Shown: piece by piece, positions 16,258-25,209 of the stretch
Numbering within the stretch: position 1 is the first letter of the stretch
Layout of the letters: each line of letters begins with the position of its first letter
Assembly: GCF_000429445.1 (NCBI RefSeq)
Contig: NZ_AUBW01000019.1
Location: forward strand, 62,001-126,000
Direction of reading: 5' to 3'
Length of the DNA: 64,000 nt
Origin: Algoriphagus terrigena DSM 22685
GTDB lineage: Bacteria; Bacteroidota; Bacteroidia; Cytophagales; Cyclobacteriaceae
The notes under the pieces: generated by a model
Told to the model about the DNA's origin: nothing
Databases searched by the model: none
What the model saw: the letters and a program-made list of their open reading frames with translations, nothing else
Translations under genes and position numbers: made by a program

Positions 16258-17415
16258 TCAAAGCAGATTAAACCCGCCTTTTGTCAACACGAGCGTCGAT
16301 TGATCTACTCCGGCTATCGGCTGGATTGCGATCATCGAATGGCTTTTGGCGCCGGGGACCACTTTTACCCGCTCAAGCTTATATCCTTGCGGCGTCTTTT
16401 CTTTTTGCACCAAGATGTAATAGTCTTCTTCCACGGCTACCAGCGCATCCTCCGGCAGCGCCCATGACTCCTGCGGATCGAGCTGTACGCGGGCTTGAAT
16501 AAAAGTGCCCGGGATCAGCTTCTCCTCTTCCGCCTCATCCATCACGTGCGCATGCACATTGATCTGTCGCTCAGCATTGATGGATTGACCCACGAGATGG
16601 ACTTCGGCCATCAGGAACTTGTCAGGAGAATCCGGCATGGATACCTCCACCTTTTGTCCGGGATGGATGTTGGGGATATCTTTTTCAAACAAGGCCAGCT
16701 CCAGATGCATGTGGTCTTTGTTCAACAACGAGACGGCCTTGCCTGAGGCGATCAGGAATTGTCCCGGCACGATGTGTACATCCTCCACGAACCCGTCGAT
16801 CGGCGAGTAAACCGGTACTTTGCTGCGGATCGTCTCGGGACTGAGCTGATCGGTGTTGATATTGATCAGAGTGAGTTGCTTCTTCAGACTTTGGCTTTTG
16901 GCCAAGGCTCCCTGATAGTCTGCCTCCGCCTTGAGGTAGTTTTTCTGAGCTGAGATTTGCTCGCCAAACAGCGTCTTGTGGCGCTCAAACTCCGCCTTGA
17001 GGTATGCCAGTTGGCTGTTGGTCTCCAAATAATCCTGCTGCAGCCGGATGAAATCGGGGTTTTCGAGATAGAACAGCGTCTCTCCTTTCCGCACCTTTTG
17101 ACCTTCCATCAGCTTCAGCCCGCTGACGTACCCACCAAAGTAGGCGGAGATCTCCTGCCTGCCCTCGACCGGCACCTCGACCGTTCCTTGTACGCTGATC
17201 TCGGACGAAAACTCGCCCTTCACGGGATTTCCCCAGGCCATTTCCATGGTATTGAACTGCTCGATGGTGAGGAATATTTCCCCTGCTCCCTCGGGAGCCT
17301 CAGTGACTTCGATTCCTTCTGCTGCGGGTTTCTCGTTTTTCCCACAGCCGGAAAAAGTAGCCAAAGCCAGGATCAAAACGCCGGAAATGAGTGTATTGGA
17401 CTGAAATGCGTTCAT
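16258..17415 (-). CDS. RND efflux periplasmic adaptor (CusB/CzcB type)
   Basis: 385-aa membrane fusion protein linking the RND pump to the outer-membrane channel. A lipoprotein signal ends in a FSGC lipobox (Cys24). The order is then barrel-sandwich/lipoyl half (YFGGYVSGLKLMEGQKV), alpha-helical hairpin (about 120-185), second lipoyl half (VYSPIDGFVEDVHIVPGQF) and a beta-barrel (AEVHLVGQSINAERQINV). Its ATG overlaps the TGA of the pump gene (TGATG), so translation is coupled. The His/Met-rich metal-binding tail of classical CusB is not obvious. Confidence 0.92.
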   Translation of the reverse strand: MNAFQSNTLISGVLILALATFSGCGKNEKPAAEGIEVTEAPEGAGEIFLTIEQFNTMEMAWGNPVKGEFSSEISVQGTVEVPVEGRQEISAYFGGYVSGLKLMEGQKVRKGETLFYLENPDFIRLQQDYLETNSQLAYLKAEFERHKTLFGEQISAQKNYLKAEADYQGALAKSQSLKKQLTLININTDQLSPETIRSKVPVYSPIDGFVEDVHIVPGQFLIASGKAVSLLNKDHMHLELALFEKDIPNIHPGQKVEVSMPDSPDKFLMAEVHLVGQSINAERQINVHAHVMDEAEEEKLIPGTFIQARVQLDPQESWALPEDALVAVEEDYYILVQKEKTPQGYKLERVKVVPGAKSHSMIAIQPIAGVDQSTLVLTKGGFNLL

Positions 17416-20400
17416 CAGTTATTCAGGTAAATAAGTTCGAGTTGATTGAGTTGGTAATCCAGCTTGGCCTGCAAATACTGCAGGGTAATGTTGCGGGAGT
17501 TTTCGATCAGATGCACGTACTGGAGAAAGTCAATCTCTCCCTCCGCAAAGGAGCGAATGGCCTGTTCGCGCATCAGCCTGGAGAGTGACTCACCGTCCGA
17601 TTCGTAGTATTCGATCACCTCCTTGTTCTGGGCCAGCGAGGTTTGGATGTTGGAATAGTTGGTTTGGAGCTGTTGCTTGAAAGCCTCCGATTCGAGTAGG
17701 ATCTGCTCCTGCTGGATCTTTCCGGCTTTGACTTTTGCACTCTGGGAACCAAAAAACAAGGGAACTCCAATGCCCGCCTGAAATCCCGGATAGACCTTGG
17801 CGTCCTGCCCCGGATTCGTACCCCGGAAAAGATCCAAATTCATGTCCGGAAGCATCATCCTGCGCTCCACTTTCATCTGGCTTTCTACCTGCTGAGCCTC
17901 CGCTTCGTACTGCAGCAGCGCCGGGTGATCTTCCAGATCGGATTGCCCGTCAAAAGAAATCTCTTCCCCGCTCAGCACGATTCCGCCATCAATATTCAAA
18001 AGCTGCCGGAGTTGATTGAGCGACACTTCGAAGTTTCTTGCAGCCTCTGCCTTTTTCAAGCTGATCTCTTTTTTCTTACTGTCAGCGGTGAGTTTCTCCA
18101 GCAGATTGGACTCGCCAGTCTCCAGTCTACGGGTCGAGGCGCGGGAAAACTCTGTGTACAGGCTGTCCAGAAAATTGTAATTCTCTCCCATCTCTTTCCA
18201 ATACTGCGCCGTGACGAACGCCTGACTTACCTCCTTGTTGAGCGCTCTCGCCGCGAGTTGGAGCTGGGCGGATTGTTGCATCTCGGCGGCCTGGAGCACA
18301 TCTTTTTGAGCCGCATAGACCGAGGGAAAATCTATACTTTGCCTTACTCCCCAGACCCGGTTGTAGATGCCGTTTTCGGCGATATCGTTTTTGTCAACGC
18401 CGTAATAGACTTCAGTTTTGTCCACAGTCCAGCCCGAGCGGCTCAAGGCCGCGGCTGATTCGAGGCTCTTTTCCGCAGCCTTGATCCCAAAGTTTTGCTC
18501 CTGTGCGAGCTGCAATGCCTGAGGCAGCGTGAGGGATTGGACTTCGTCTTGGGAAAAAGCAGGAAGCGTCAAACCCGTCATCAGGATCAAGAGCATGACC
18601 GCCGTTTTTGGCAGTTTGCTGCCGCCTTTTTTCCCCGAGTTGAAAAGCACATACAACACCGGCAACACAACCAGGGTCAACAGCGTCGCAGAGATCAAGC
18701 CACCGACCACGACCGTAGCCAAAGGCCGCTGAACTTCGGCCCCTGCCGAACCCGAAACCGCCATCGGTAAAAAGCCCAAAGCTGCGGCCGAAGCGGTGAG
18801 CAAGACCGGTCTGAGCCGCTCCTTGGCGCCCACGATGACCAGCTCGCGGATGGAAGTGTATTTATCTTTCATGGATTTGAAATGTTCGATCATCACAATA
18901 CCGTTGAGCACAGCAATCCCAAACAGGGCTATAAAGCCCACGCCAGCAGAAATACTGAACGGCATGTCTCTGGCCCATAGCAGCAGCACGCCTCCGATCG
19001 CCGAAAACGGAATCGCCGTGTAGATCATGAAGGCATCTCTGGCTGAGGAAAAAGCGAAGTACAGCAGCACAAAGATCAGAATCAGCGCCACCGGAACGGC
19101 AATCATCAGCCTGGCCCGAGCTTGCTGAAGGTTTTCAAACTGACCGCCGTAGTCCACCCGGTAGCCCTCGGGGATATCCAGCTTTCCGACGATTCCTTGG
19201 ATATCATCCACCACGGATTGTAGATCCCGGTTGCGCACGTTGACACCGATCACGACGCGTCGTTGGGTATTGTCGCGGGAGATCTTTGCCGGGCCTTTGG
19301 TATAGGATATTTTTGCAAGCTCATGCAGCGGAACACTTCCTCCGTCGGGGAGTTGGATCGCGGCATTTTCGAGATGGGAGATGTCCTTGCGGAAAGGCTC
19401 CGCAAACCGCACCACCAGATCAAATTGCTTTTCCCCCTCAAAGACCGTCCCCGTACTCATCCCCGCAAAACCCAAAGTCACGACTTGGTTCAGATCCTCG
19501 ACGTTCAGTCCGAACTTGGCAATCTTGGCGCGGTCATAGTCTATCTTCATCTGCGGAAGCCCATCGACTTTTTCCAAGATAATGTCCGAAGCTCCATCCA
19601 CACCCTGAATTGCAGCTTCGATCTGTTGGGCTGTCTGTAGCAAGACGTCCAAATCCTCTCCGAAAACCTTGATCGCCAGATCTGCCCTGACACCAGTGAT
19701 CAATTCGTTGAAGCGCATCTCGATGGGCTGGGTAAACTCATAATCCATCCCGGGAATGGCCTCCAGCGCCACCTTGAATTTCTCGGCCAATTCATCCTTG
19801 GTCTCCACTGTCGTCCATTCGGACGGCGGATGCAGCGTCACGATCACGTCGCTCTCCTCCATAGACATCGGATCAGTGGGGATTTCGGCAGCGCCGATTC
19901 GCGTCACGACTTGCTTCACTTCGGGAAACTTCAGGATAATCTTCTCCATCTTGGTGACAGTCTCCACTGTGTTTGACAGGGTTGTTCCTGTCTTCAAAAA
20001 TGGTTGGATCACGAAATCGCCCTCGTCCAGCGTCGGCACAAACTCAGAACCCATGGTGGAGAAAAGCAGGAAGGTTCCGACGAGAATGGCTGTAGCTCCA
20101 GCCAATACGGCTTTAGAATGCTTCAAAGCCCAGTTGATCGTGGGTTCGTAGATCTTGTTCAGGAAGTTGATCAGTCGGACTGAAACGTTCCTTGGTCCCG
20201 GAGCTTCCGATTTCAGGAAAAGCGAAGAAACGACAGGCACATAAGTCAGTCCCAAGATCATTGTGCCGATCAGGGCGAAGCTAAACACTTCAGCCATCGG
20301 GCGGAACATTTTTCCCTCCACTCCCGAAAGCGAAAGGATCGGGATGAAGACGATGATGATAATGATCTGACCAAAGAGCGCGGAATGCATCATCTTGGAG

Positions 20401-21737
20401 GCACCCTGCAGGGTAATTTTGTCCTTCTCGGCTTGTTTTTCCTTACCGGAAAGCGAAGCAAAAAGCGCAGAAGATCTGGTAAATCGGAAGGCGATGTACT
20501 CGACGATGATCACCGCACCGTCGATGATGATCCCGAAGTCAATCGCCCCCAAGCTCATCAGGTTGGCATCGACACCGAAGATGTACATCATCGACAGCGC
20601 AAACAGCAAACTCAGGGGAATAACGGATGCAACGACGAGTCCCGAGCGGAAATTACCCAGCAGCAAGACCACCACGAAGACGACGATAAGGCAACCCAGA
20701 ATCAGGTTTTCGGCAATGGTAAAAGTCGTCCGATCTGTCAGGTCTGAGCGATCCAAAAAGCCATTGATGACGATTCCTTCAGGCAGTGTGTTTTCCATCT
20801 CCGCTATCCGCTCCTTCACCCGGTCGATTGTCCGTTTACCATCAGCGCCTTTGAGCATCATCACCTGACCGAGCACCTTTTCCCCCTCGCCGTTTGCGGT
20901 GATCGCACCAAATCGGTTGGCATGTCCAAATCGTACCTCGGCGATATCCCGGATGAAGACCGGCGCACCGTTTCGGACCTCGACCACGATATTCCCGATA
21001 TCCTCCAGACTCGACACCAATCCTTCGCCGCGGATAAAAAAGCTTTCGTTGGTCTTTTCGATGTAGCTGCCTCCAGCGATCGAGTTGTTCTTGCTCAGCA
21101 CTTCATAGACGCTAGCAAGGTTAATATTCATCCCCTTCAGTCGGTCCGGATTGATCGCTACCTCATATTCTTTGAGATACCCTCCCCAAGTGTTGATCTC
21201 GACCACGCCGGAGATGCCAGCCAGCTGTCGTCGCACCACCCAATCCTGAATCGTCCGCAGATCAGTGATCGAATACCGATCCTCAAAGCCCGGCTTCACA
21301 TCGATTATGTACTGGTAAATCTCTCCGAGCCCTGTCGAAATCGGTCCCATGAACGGTGTGCCGAAGCCCTCGGGGATTTTCTCCTGCGCCATGATCAAGC
21401 GCTCCGAGATCAGCTGTCGGGGCAGGTACGTCCCCATATCTTCCTCAAAAACGATGGTCACGACCGACAGTCCAAACTTGGAAACAGAGCGAATCTCCTT
21501 CACTCCCGGCAAGTTGGCCATCTCGAGCTCCACCGGATAGGTCAGGTATTTCTCCACGTCTTCGGTGGCGAGATTTCTGGAGGTGGTGATTACTTGCACC
21601 TGATTGTTGGTCACATCAGGGACAGCACCGATGGGTAGATTAGTGAGGGAAAAAATCCCAAATCCGATCCAAACCGCGATAAAAATGAAAATGACGAGCT
21701 TATTCCCGATGCTCCACTGGATAATACGATCTAGCAT
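17415..21737 (-). CDS. Heavy-metal RND pump fused to TolC-like outer-membrane protein
   Basis: 1440 aa. Residues 1 to about 1040 are a complete CusA/CzcA-type RND transporter driving metal-ion export with the proton gradient. Its TM4 carries D400, D406 and E413 in DFGIIIDGAVIIVE, the proton-relay pattern of the heavy-metal branch. After a short basic linker (SGKKGGSKLPK) comes a hydrophobic stretch at about 1044-1062 ending AFS-Q, which looks like a signal peptide. Residues from 1063 form a TolC/CusC-like domain with two helical repeats (LTLPQALQLAQEQN; AEARRMMLPD-type region near 1300). The fusion occurs in other Bacteroidota. Which divalent or monovalent metal is exported cannot be read from the sequence. 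Confidence 0.92.
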   Translation of the reverse strand: MLDRIIQWSIGNKLVIFIFIAVWIGFGIFSLTNLPIGAVPDVTNNQVQVITTSRNLATEDVEKYLTYPVELEMANLPGVKEIRSVSKFGLSVVTIVFEEDMGTYLPRQLISERLIMAQEKIPEGFGTPFMGPISTGLGEIYQYIIDVKPGFEDRYSITDLRTIQDWVVRRQLAGISGVVEINTWGGYLKEYEVAINPDRLKGMNINLASVYEVLSKNNSIAGGSYIEKTNESFFIRGEGLVSSLEDIGNIVVEVRNGAPVFIRDIAEVRFGHANRFGAITANGEGEKVLGQVMMLKGADGKRTIDRVKERIAEMENTLPEGIVINGFLDRSDLTDRTTFTIAENLILGCLIVVFVVVLLLGNFRSGLVVASVIPLSLLFALSMMYIFGVDANLMSLGAIDFGIIIDGAVIIVEYIAFRFTRSSALFASLSGKEKQAEKDKITLQGASKMMHSALFGQIIIIIVFIPILSLSGVEGKMFRPMAEVFSFALIGTMILGLTYVPVVSSLFLKSEAPGPRNVSVRLINFLNKIYEPTINWALKHSKAVLAGATAILVGTFLLFSTMGSEFVPTLDEGDFVIQPFLKTGTTLSNTVETVTKMEKIILKFPEVKQVVTRIGAAEIPTDPMSMEESDVIVTLHPPSEWTTVETKDELAEKFKVALEAIPGMDYEFTQPIEMRFNELITGVRADLAIKVFGEDLDVLLQTAQQIEAAIQGVDGASDIILEKVDGLPQMKIDYDRAKIAKFGLNVEDLNQVVTLGFAGMSTGTVFEGEKQFDLVVRFAEPFRKDISHLENAAIQLPDGGSVPLHELAKISYTKGPAKISRDNTQRRVVIGVNVRNRDLQSVVDDIQGIVGKLDIPEGYRVDYGGQFENLQQARARLMIAVPVALILIFVLLYFAFSSARDAFMIYTAIPFSAIGGVLLLWARDMPFSISAGVGFIALFGIAVLNGIVMIEHFKSMKDKYTSIRELVIVGAKERLRPVLLTASAAALGFLPMAVSGSAGAEVQRPLATVVVGGLISATLLTLVVLPVLYVLFNSGKKGGSKLPKTAVMLLILMTGLTLPAFSQDEVQSLTLPQALQLAQEQNFGIKAAEKSLESAAALSRSGWTVDKTEVYYGVDKNDIAENGIYNRVWGVRQSIDFPSVYAAQKDVLQAAEMQQSAQLQLAARALNKEVSQAFVTAQYWKEMGENYNFLDSLYTEFSRASTRRLETGESNLLEKLTADSKKKEISLKKAEAARNFEVSLNQLRQLLNIDGGIVLSGEEISFDGQSDLEDHPALLQYEAEAQQVESQMKVERRMMLPDMNLDLFRGTNPGQDAKVYPGFQAGIGVPLFFGSQSAKVKAGKIQQEQILLESEAFKQQLQTNYSNIQTSLAQNKEVIEYYESDGESLSRLMREQAIRSFAEGEIDFLQYVHLIENSRNITLQYLQAKLDYQLNQLELIYLNN

Positions 21738-21791
21738 GAAAGGCCAAAGTTTCCGACGAAGGTCGGACCGGGACCTTAGGCCAGTCTTAGG

Positions 21792-21818
21792 CGATTCTTA
21801 AGATTTGCTTAAGAATCG
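21792..21818. repeat. Perfect 11-bp hairpin across the histidine kinase stop codon
   Basis: CGATTCTTAAG, five bases and CTTAAGAATCG form a perfect stem that includes the TAA of the kinase gene and lies 55 bases before the pump start codon. It may tune the step from sensor to pump expression. Confidence 0.6.
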
Positions 21819-23188
21819 AGCAAGTCCAGGCGAAACGTGCTGCCTTTTCCCTTTTCGCTCGATACAGAGATACGGATTCCGGATTCCTGAGCCAGCTTTT
21901 TCACAATCGCCAAGCCCAATCCCGTGCCGGGAATCAATCGGTCTACCGCTTCTTTTTCCCTGAAAAACGGATCAAAAATCCTCTCCAAATACTCTGACGC
22001 GATCCCGGAGCCTGCATCGCAGACCTCGATGTACGGCACCGAATTGGTAATTCCCGTTTTGACCAATATTTCCTGATCTGGTGTAGAGTATTTCACGGCA
22101 TTCTGAATCAGGTTATTTAGGATCATCTGCAGCGATTGCTCGTTGGCTTTGGCAAAGATCGGGGTGCTGGCCTCGCATCTGAAGCTGATCTTCCGTTGCT
22201 GCTCCACGGCTATCTGGTCGGTGATTTCCTCCAAAAATGTAATCAGCTCCAACTCCTCCCGGACGGAGAATTTTCCTTTTTCCTCCCTCGCCAGCGCCAG
22301 CAACTGATCGATCGTCGCCGACATCCGGTCAATGCTGGAGAAGGCGGACGTGATCTTCTCCACGTACTCTTCCGCGGTTCTCGGCTTACGGATCAGGACT
22401 TCCAAAGTGCCCCGCAACACCGCCAATGGCGTCCGAAGTTCGTGCGATGCGTCGGAGGTGAATTGCTTTTCCCGGATCAAAGAAGCCTCCAGCCGCTCCA
22501 GTAGCTCATTGATCGAGCGGGTGAGTTGACCTATTTCATCGTTGGGCTCGGCTTCCGGCACGCGCTCGTTGAGATTGCTTTGGGTGATGCGGTTGGTCTT
22601 ACTGATGATCTGTCGGATGGGCTCGATACTTTTTCCAGCCAGATATCGCATGGTCAAAAACAGCGAAAGCAGGATGCCCGGATAGAGGATCAGCAGCACG
22701 TTGCGGAGGTTATTGAGCAGCTCGCGGGAGTCCTCAAATGACTTCGCCAGCAGCAAATAGCCCTCGTGCTTGCCCACATTGAACAGCGGAATCTGCATCT
22801 GCCGGACTTCGCTGTCGCCTATTCTGATCGTTCGGGCGGCCTTTTCGGAGATGATTTCCGGAGAAAAAATCAGGTGATGACTTCTGAGATTTGGCGAGCG
22901 ATCCATGGAGTGGCCATCCAAGTCGACGATTTCGATGAAAATCGGGTTGAGCTGAAGCTGGCTATGCTCCATCTCCTGCCACTCGTCTTTGTGAAGAAAG
23001 CGGATCTCGCCCTCCACAAGGAAGATCTGATCCCTGTGCTTGTCGGTTTCCAACCCCAATTCCCGGTCGATGCTATTGACGACCGTGAAGTTGGCCACCA
23101 GATAGATCACCCCAAACACCACCAAGATTATCAGCGAAGTAGCCAAGGTCAGTCGTCCGGCGATTCGTTCTTTGTAGGCCAATTTCAT
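21809..23188 (-). CDS. Sensor histidine kinase, CusS-like
   Basis: 459-aa inner-membrane kinase. TM1 at about 13-35, a periplasmic sensor region of about 130 residues, TM2 at about 164-184, then a HAMP domain. A HisKA domain has His249 in SDASHELRTPLAVLRG, and an ATPase domain has the N box (NNLIQNAVKYS), DAGSGI and GTGLGLAIV. The response regulator gene is 88 bases upstream and the efflux pump 71 bases downstream on the same strand, so it most likely senses periplasmic metal and switches on the pump. Confidence 0.93.
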   Translation of the reverse strand: MKLAYKERIAGRLTLATSLIILVVFGVIYLVANFTVVNSIDRELGLETDKHRDQIFLVEGEIRFLHKDEWQEMEHSQLQLNPIFIEIVDLDGHSMDRSPNLRSHHLIFSPEIISEKAARTIRIGDSEVRQMQIPLFNVGKHEGYLLLAKSFEDSRELLNNLRNVLLILYPGILLSLFLTMRYLAGKSIEPIRQIISKTNRITQSNLNERVPEAEPNDEIGQLTRSINELLERLEASLIREKQFTSDASHELRTPLAVLRGTLEVLIRKPRTAEEYVEKITSAFSSIDRMSATIDQLLALAREEKGKFSVREELELITFLEEITDQIAVEQQRKISFRCEASTPIFAKANEQSLQMILNNLIQNAVKYSTPDQEILVKTGITNSVPYIEVCDAGSGIASEYLERIFDPFFREKEAVDRLIPGTGLGLAIVKKLAQESGIRISVSSEKGKGSTFRLDLLDS

Positions 23189-23276
23189 GTGGATCCAATT
23201 TGATTTTTAAAGGCCACATGGAATCTCGCCTTGCTAGCCTTCGTTCCTTTAGAAGCTAATCTAGTCAGACTCGATT

Positions 23277-23945
23277 TCATAATTCCTTAGCCATATAGCC
23301 CACTCCTCGGATCGTCTGGATGTAATCTTCCTCCTTTTGCAGATTCAGCTTCTTGCGCAGCGAATTGATAAAGACATCAATCACGCCGGTGTTGTACTCG
23401 AAGTGAATGTCCCACACACTTTCGATGATCCGGGTGCGGCGGCACACCTTGTTCTTGTTGCGAACGAGATACTCGAGCAGCGCAAATTCCTTTTGCGTGA
23501 GCACAATCTCCTCTTCGCCCTTTTGAACCAGATGCCTATCCGGGAAAATCACAAATGGACCGAGGCTCAGTTTCTCTTCCGAATTGGATTTACCTCTGAG
23601 TTGAACGCGGATTCTGACCAACAATTCTTCAAAGTGAAAAGGCTTCTTGATGTAGTCGTTGGCTCCGGACTGCAGCCCGAAGACAGTCTCGTCGAGCGTG
23701 TCTTTTGCAGTCAGAAAAATGATCGGCGTCTGCGGAAACTCCTTACGAAACTGCCGTGTGAGCTCAATTCCGCTCATTCCCGGCAGCATCCAGTCTAACA
23801 GCAGCAGGTCATAGCTCCCGGAAAGTGCTAAGTCCAGCCCGTCCTTTCCATTATCAGCGATATCCACCGCAAAGGCTTCCTCCTCCAATCCCTGCTTGAG
23901 AAAATTGGAAATACCGGGTTCGTCTTCGACTATCAGAATGCGCAT
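23277..23945 (-). CDS. OmpR/PhoB-family response regulator, CusR-like
   Basis: 222-aa two-domain regulator. The receiver domain holds the acidic pair ED at 7-8, phosphoacceptor Asp51 (LLLLDWMLPGMSG) and Lys101 before Pro. The C-terminal winged helix shows LTQKEFALLEYLVRNKNKV, then SVWDIHFEYNTGVIDVFI and a RGVGYM wing. First gene of the metal locus; it would bind its own promoter in the 76 bases to the left of the GH130 gene stop and activate the operon. Confidence 0.94.
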   Translation of the reverse strand: MRILIVEDEPGISNFLKQGLEEEAFAVDIADNGKDGLDLALSGSYDLLLLDWMLPGMSGIELTRQFRKEFPQTPIIFLTAKDTLDETVFGLQSGANDYIKKPFHFEELLVRIRVQLRGKSNSEEKLSLGPFVIFPDRHLVQKGEEEIVLTQKEFALLEYLVRNKNKVCRRTRIIESVWDIHFEYNTGVIDVFINSLRKKLNLQKEEDYIQTIRGVGYMAKEL

Positions 23946-24021
23946 TGACTTGTTTTTAAAGACAAAAATTAAAAATCCGCGGGGAAGTCAGTGCTTCACA
24001 TCCTTAAAATTCACTTAACCT

Positions 24022-25128
24022 TCACTTCGCCGGTGCACTCACCACTCCGACCATGCTGTCCGCAGTGCCGTAATAAAGCAACCATTTCCCCTCAAAGAAA
24101 ACCAAACCTTCCAAAAACGTGGTCCCCTCGGGATATTGACCGGATTTCTCAAAGGGCAATTCGGGCTGAATAAACGGCTGATCGACACGATCCAGAAGTT
24201 TCCAGGGCTCATCCGCATCAAACAGGGCCTGACCTCCGGTATAGACCCGATTGCCCAGGCTCTTCACTCCCACCTGCTGGGAATTACCGGCGTTATAAAG
24301 GACGACGATTCCCTCTTTGGTCAGTAACGGCGGCGGACCCGCCTCTACGAGCCAAGAATCAAAAAATCCCGGCCTTGGACTCAGGACAGGCACCCGGTTT
24401 CCTTCGTGATTTTCTACCGGAACCCAATTCACCAAGTCATCCGAAGTGGCCAGCCAAATGTGGGGAACTCCATAGTACATCCAATATTTTCCCTGGATTT
24501 TTGCAGCCACGAGTTTTCCGTCTTTCACTTCAGTGACGATGGCTCCCGATTTGGATTCTGAGTTGTGGTACTTGCCATCTTTCCAGTTTTCGAAGATCGG
24601 CCCATGCTTTTCCCAAGTTTTCAGGTCCTTGGAAGTGGCTACAGCCAGTCGCGGCACGTCCCGGTTCCACTGCGTATAGGTCAGGACAAAAAGTCCATTC
24701 TCTGTCACGACGATCCTGGGATCTTCTGTGCCGCCCGTCCATTCAAATTCTTTTTGAGAATCATCTGCAGGATAGAAGATCGGCGTGTTTTCTCTGGAAA
24801 AAGAAAAGCCGTCTGGGGAAGTTGCCAAGCCCAACCGGGAAGTATGGCCGCCGATTTCCTTTTCACCCAACTTCTCTTCAGCGCGATAAATCACACGAAC
24901 CTTTCCATCATGGACGATTGCTGCGGGATTGAATGTTGCCATCGACTCCCAATGGACAGTCTTGCCGGTCATCGGGTCTAGAAACTCCGTATCGGGGAGA
25001 GGGGAAATGATCGGCTGCGCAATTTTGGGCCGCTCGAAGGGACCAAGCATCCAGGTTTTCTCCTGAGCAAAAGCCGTCCCGGCCAGAAAGATAAGTGTGG
25101 CAACGGAAACTAGATTTTTTCCTTTCAT
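24022..25128 (-). CDS. Secreted glycoside hydrolase family 130-like protein
   Basis: 368 aa with a cleavable signal peptide (cut near AFA-Q, residue 21). The rest is a five-bladed beta-propeller of the GH130/GH43-like type: FNPAA at 66-70, VIYRAEE, the family signature GGTEDPRI at 132-139, and WLVEAGPPPLLT. GH130 contains beta-mannoside phosphorylases and hydrolases; secreted members are more likely hydrolases acting on beta-1,2- or beta-1,4-mannosides. There are no SusC/SusD genes beside it. It ends 76 bases before the metal-response regulator start on the same strand. Confidence 0.82.
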   Translation of the reverse strand: MKGKNLVSVATLIFLAGTAFAQEKTWMLGPFERPKIAQPIISPLPDTEFLDPMTGKTVHWESMATFNPAAIVHDGKVRVIYRAEEKLGEKEIGGHTSRLGLATSPDGFSFSRENTPIFYPADDSQKEFEWTGGTEDPRIVVTENGLFVLTYTQWNRDVPRLAVATSKDLKTWEKHGPIFENWKDGKYHNSESKSGAIVTEVKDGKLVAAKIQGKYWMYYGVPHIWLATSDDLVNWVPVENHEGNRVPVLSPRPGFFDSWLVEAGPPPLLTKEGIVVLYNAGNSQQVGVKSLGNRVYTGGQALFDADEPWKLLDRVDQPFIQPELPFEKSGQYPEGTTFLEGLVFFEGKWLLYYGTADSMVGVVSAPAK

Positions 25129-25170
25129 AGCTTACAAAATACAGCTAAGCTCCCAATGTCCCGGGGAAAA

Positions 25171-25201
25171 AACGAAAAAAGCGGGTTGACTCACCCGCTT
25201 T
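25171..25201 (-). terminator. Rho-independent terminator of the PepSY-TM gene
   Basis: On the minus strand AAAGCGGGT, a 6-base loop and ACCCGCTTT are followed by TTTTTTCGTT, 9 bases after the stop codon at 25210. Confidence 0.9.
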
Positions 25202-25209
25202 GGTAAAAA

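Noticed and set aside
16258..17415. Frameshift between pump and adaptor genes
   Set aside because: The TGATG overlap is a normal coupled stop/start and both proteins are complete.
24022..25128. Part of a polysaccharide utilisation locus
   Set aside because: No SusC/SusD, transporter or second glycosidase lies next to it; the SusD gene is 37 kb away.
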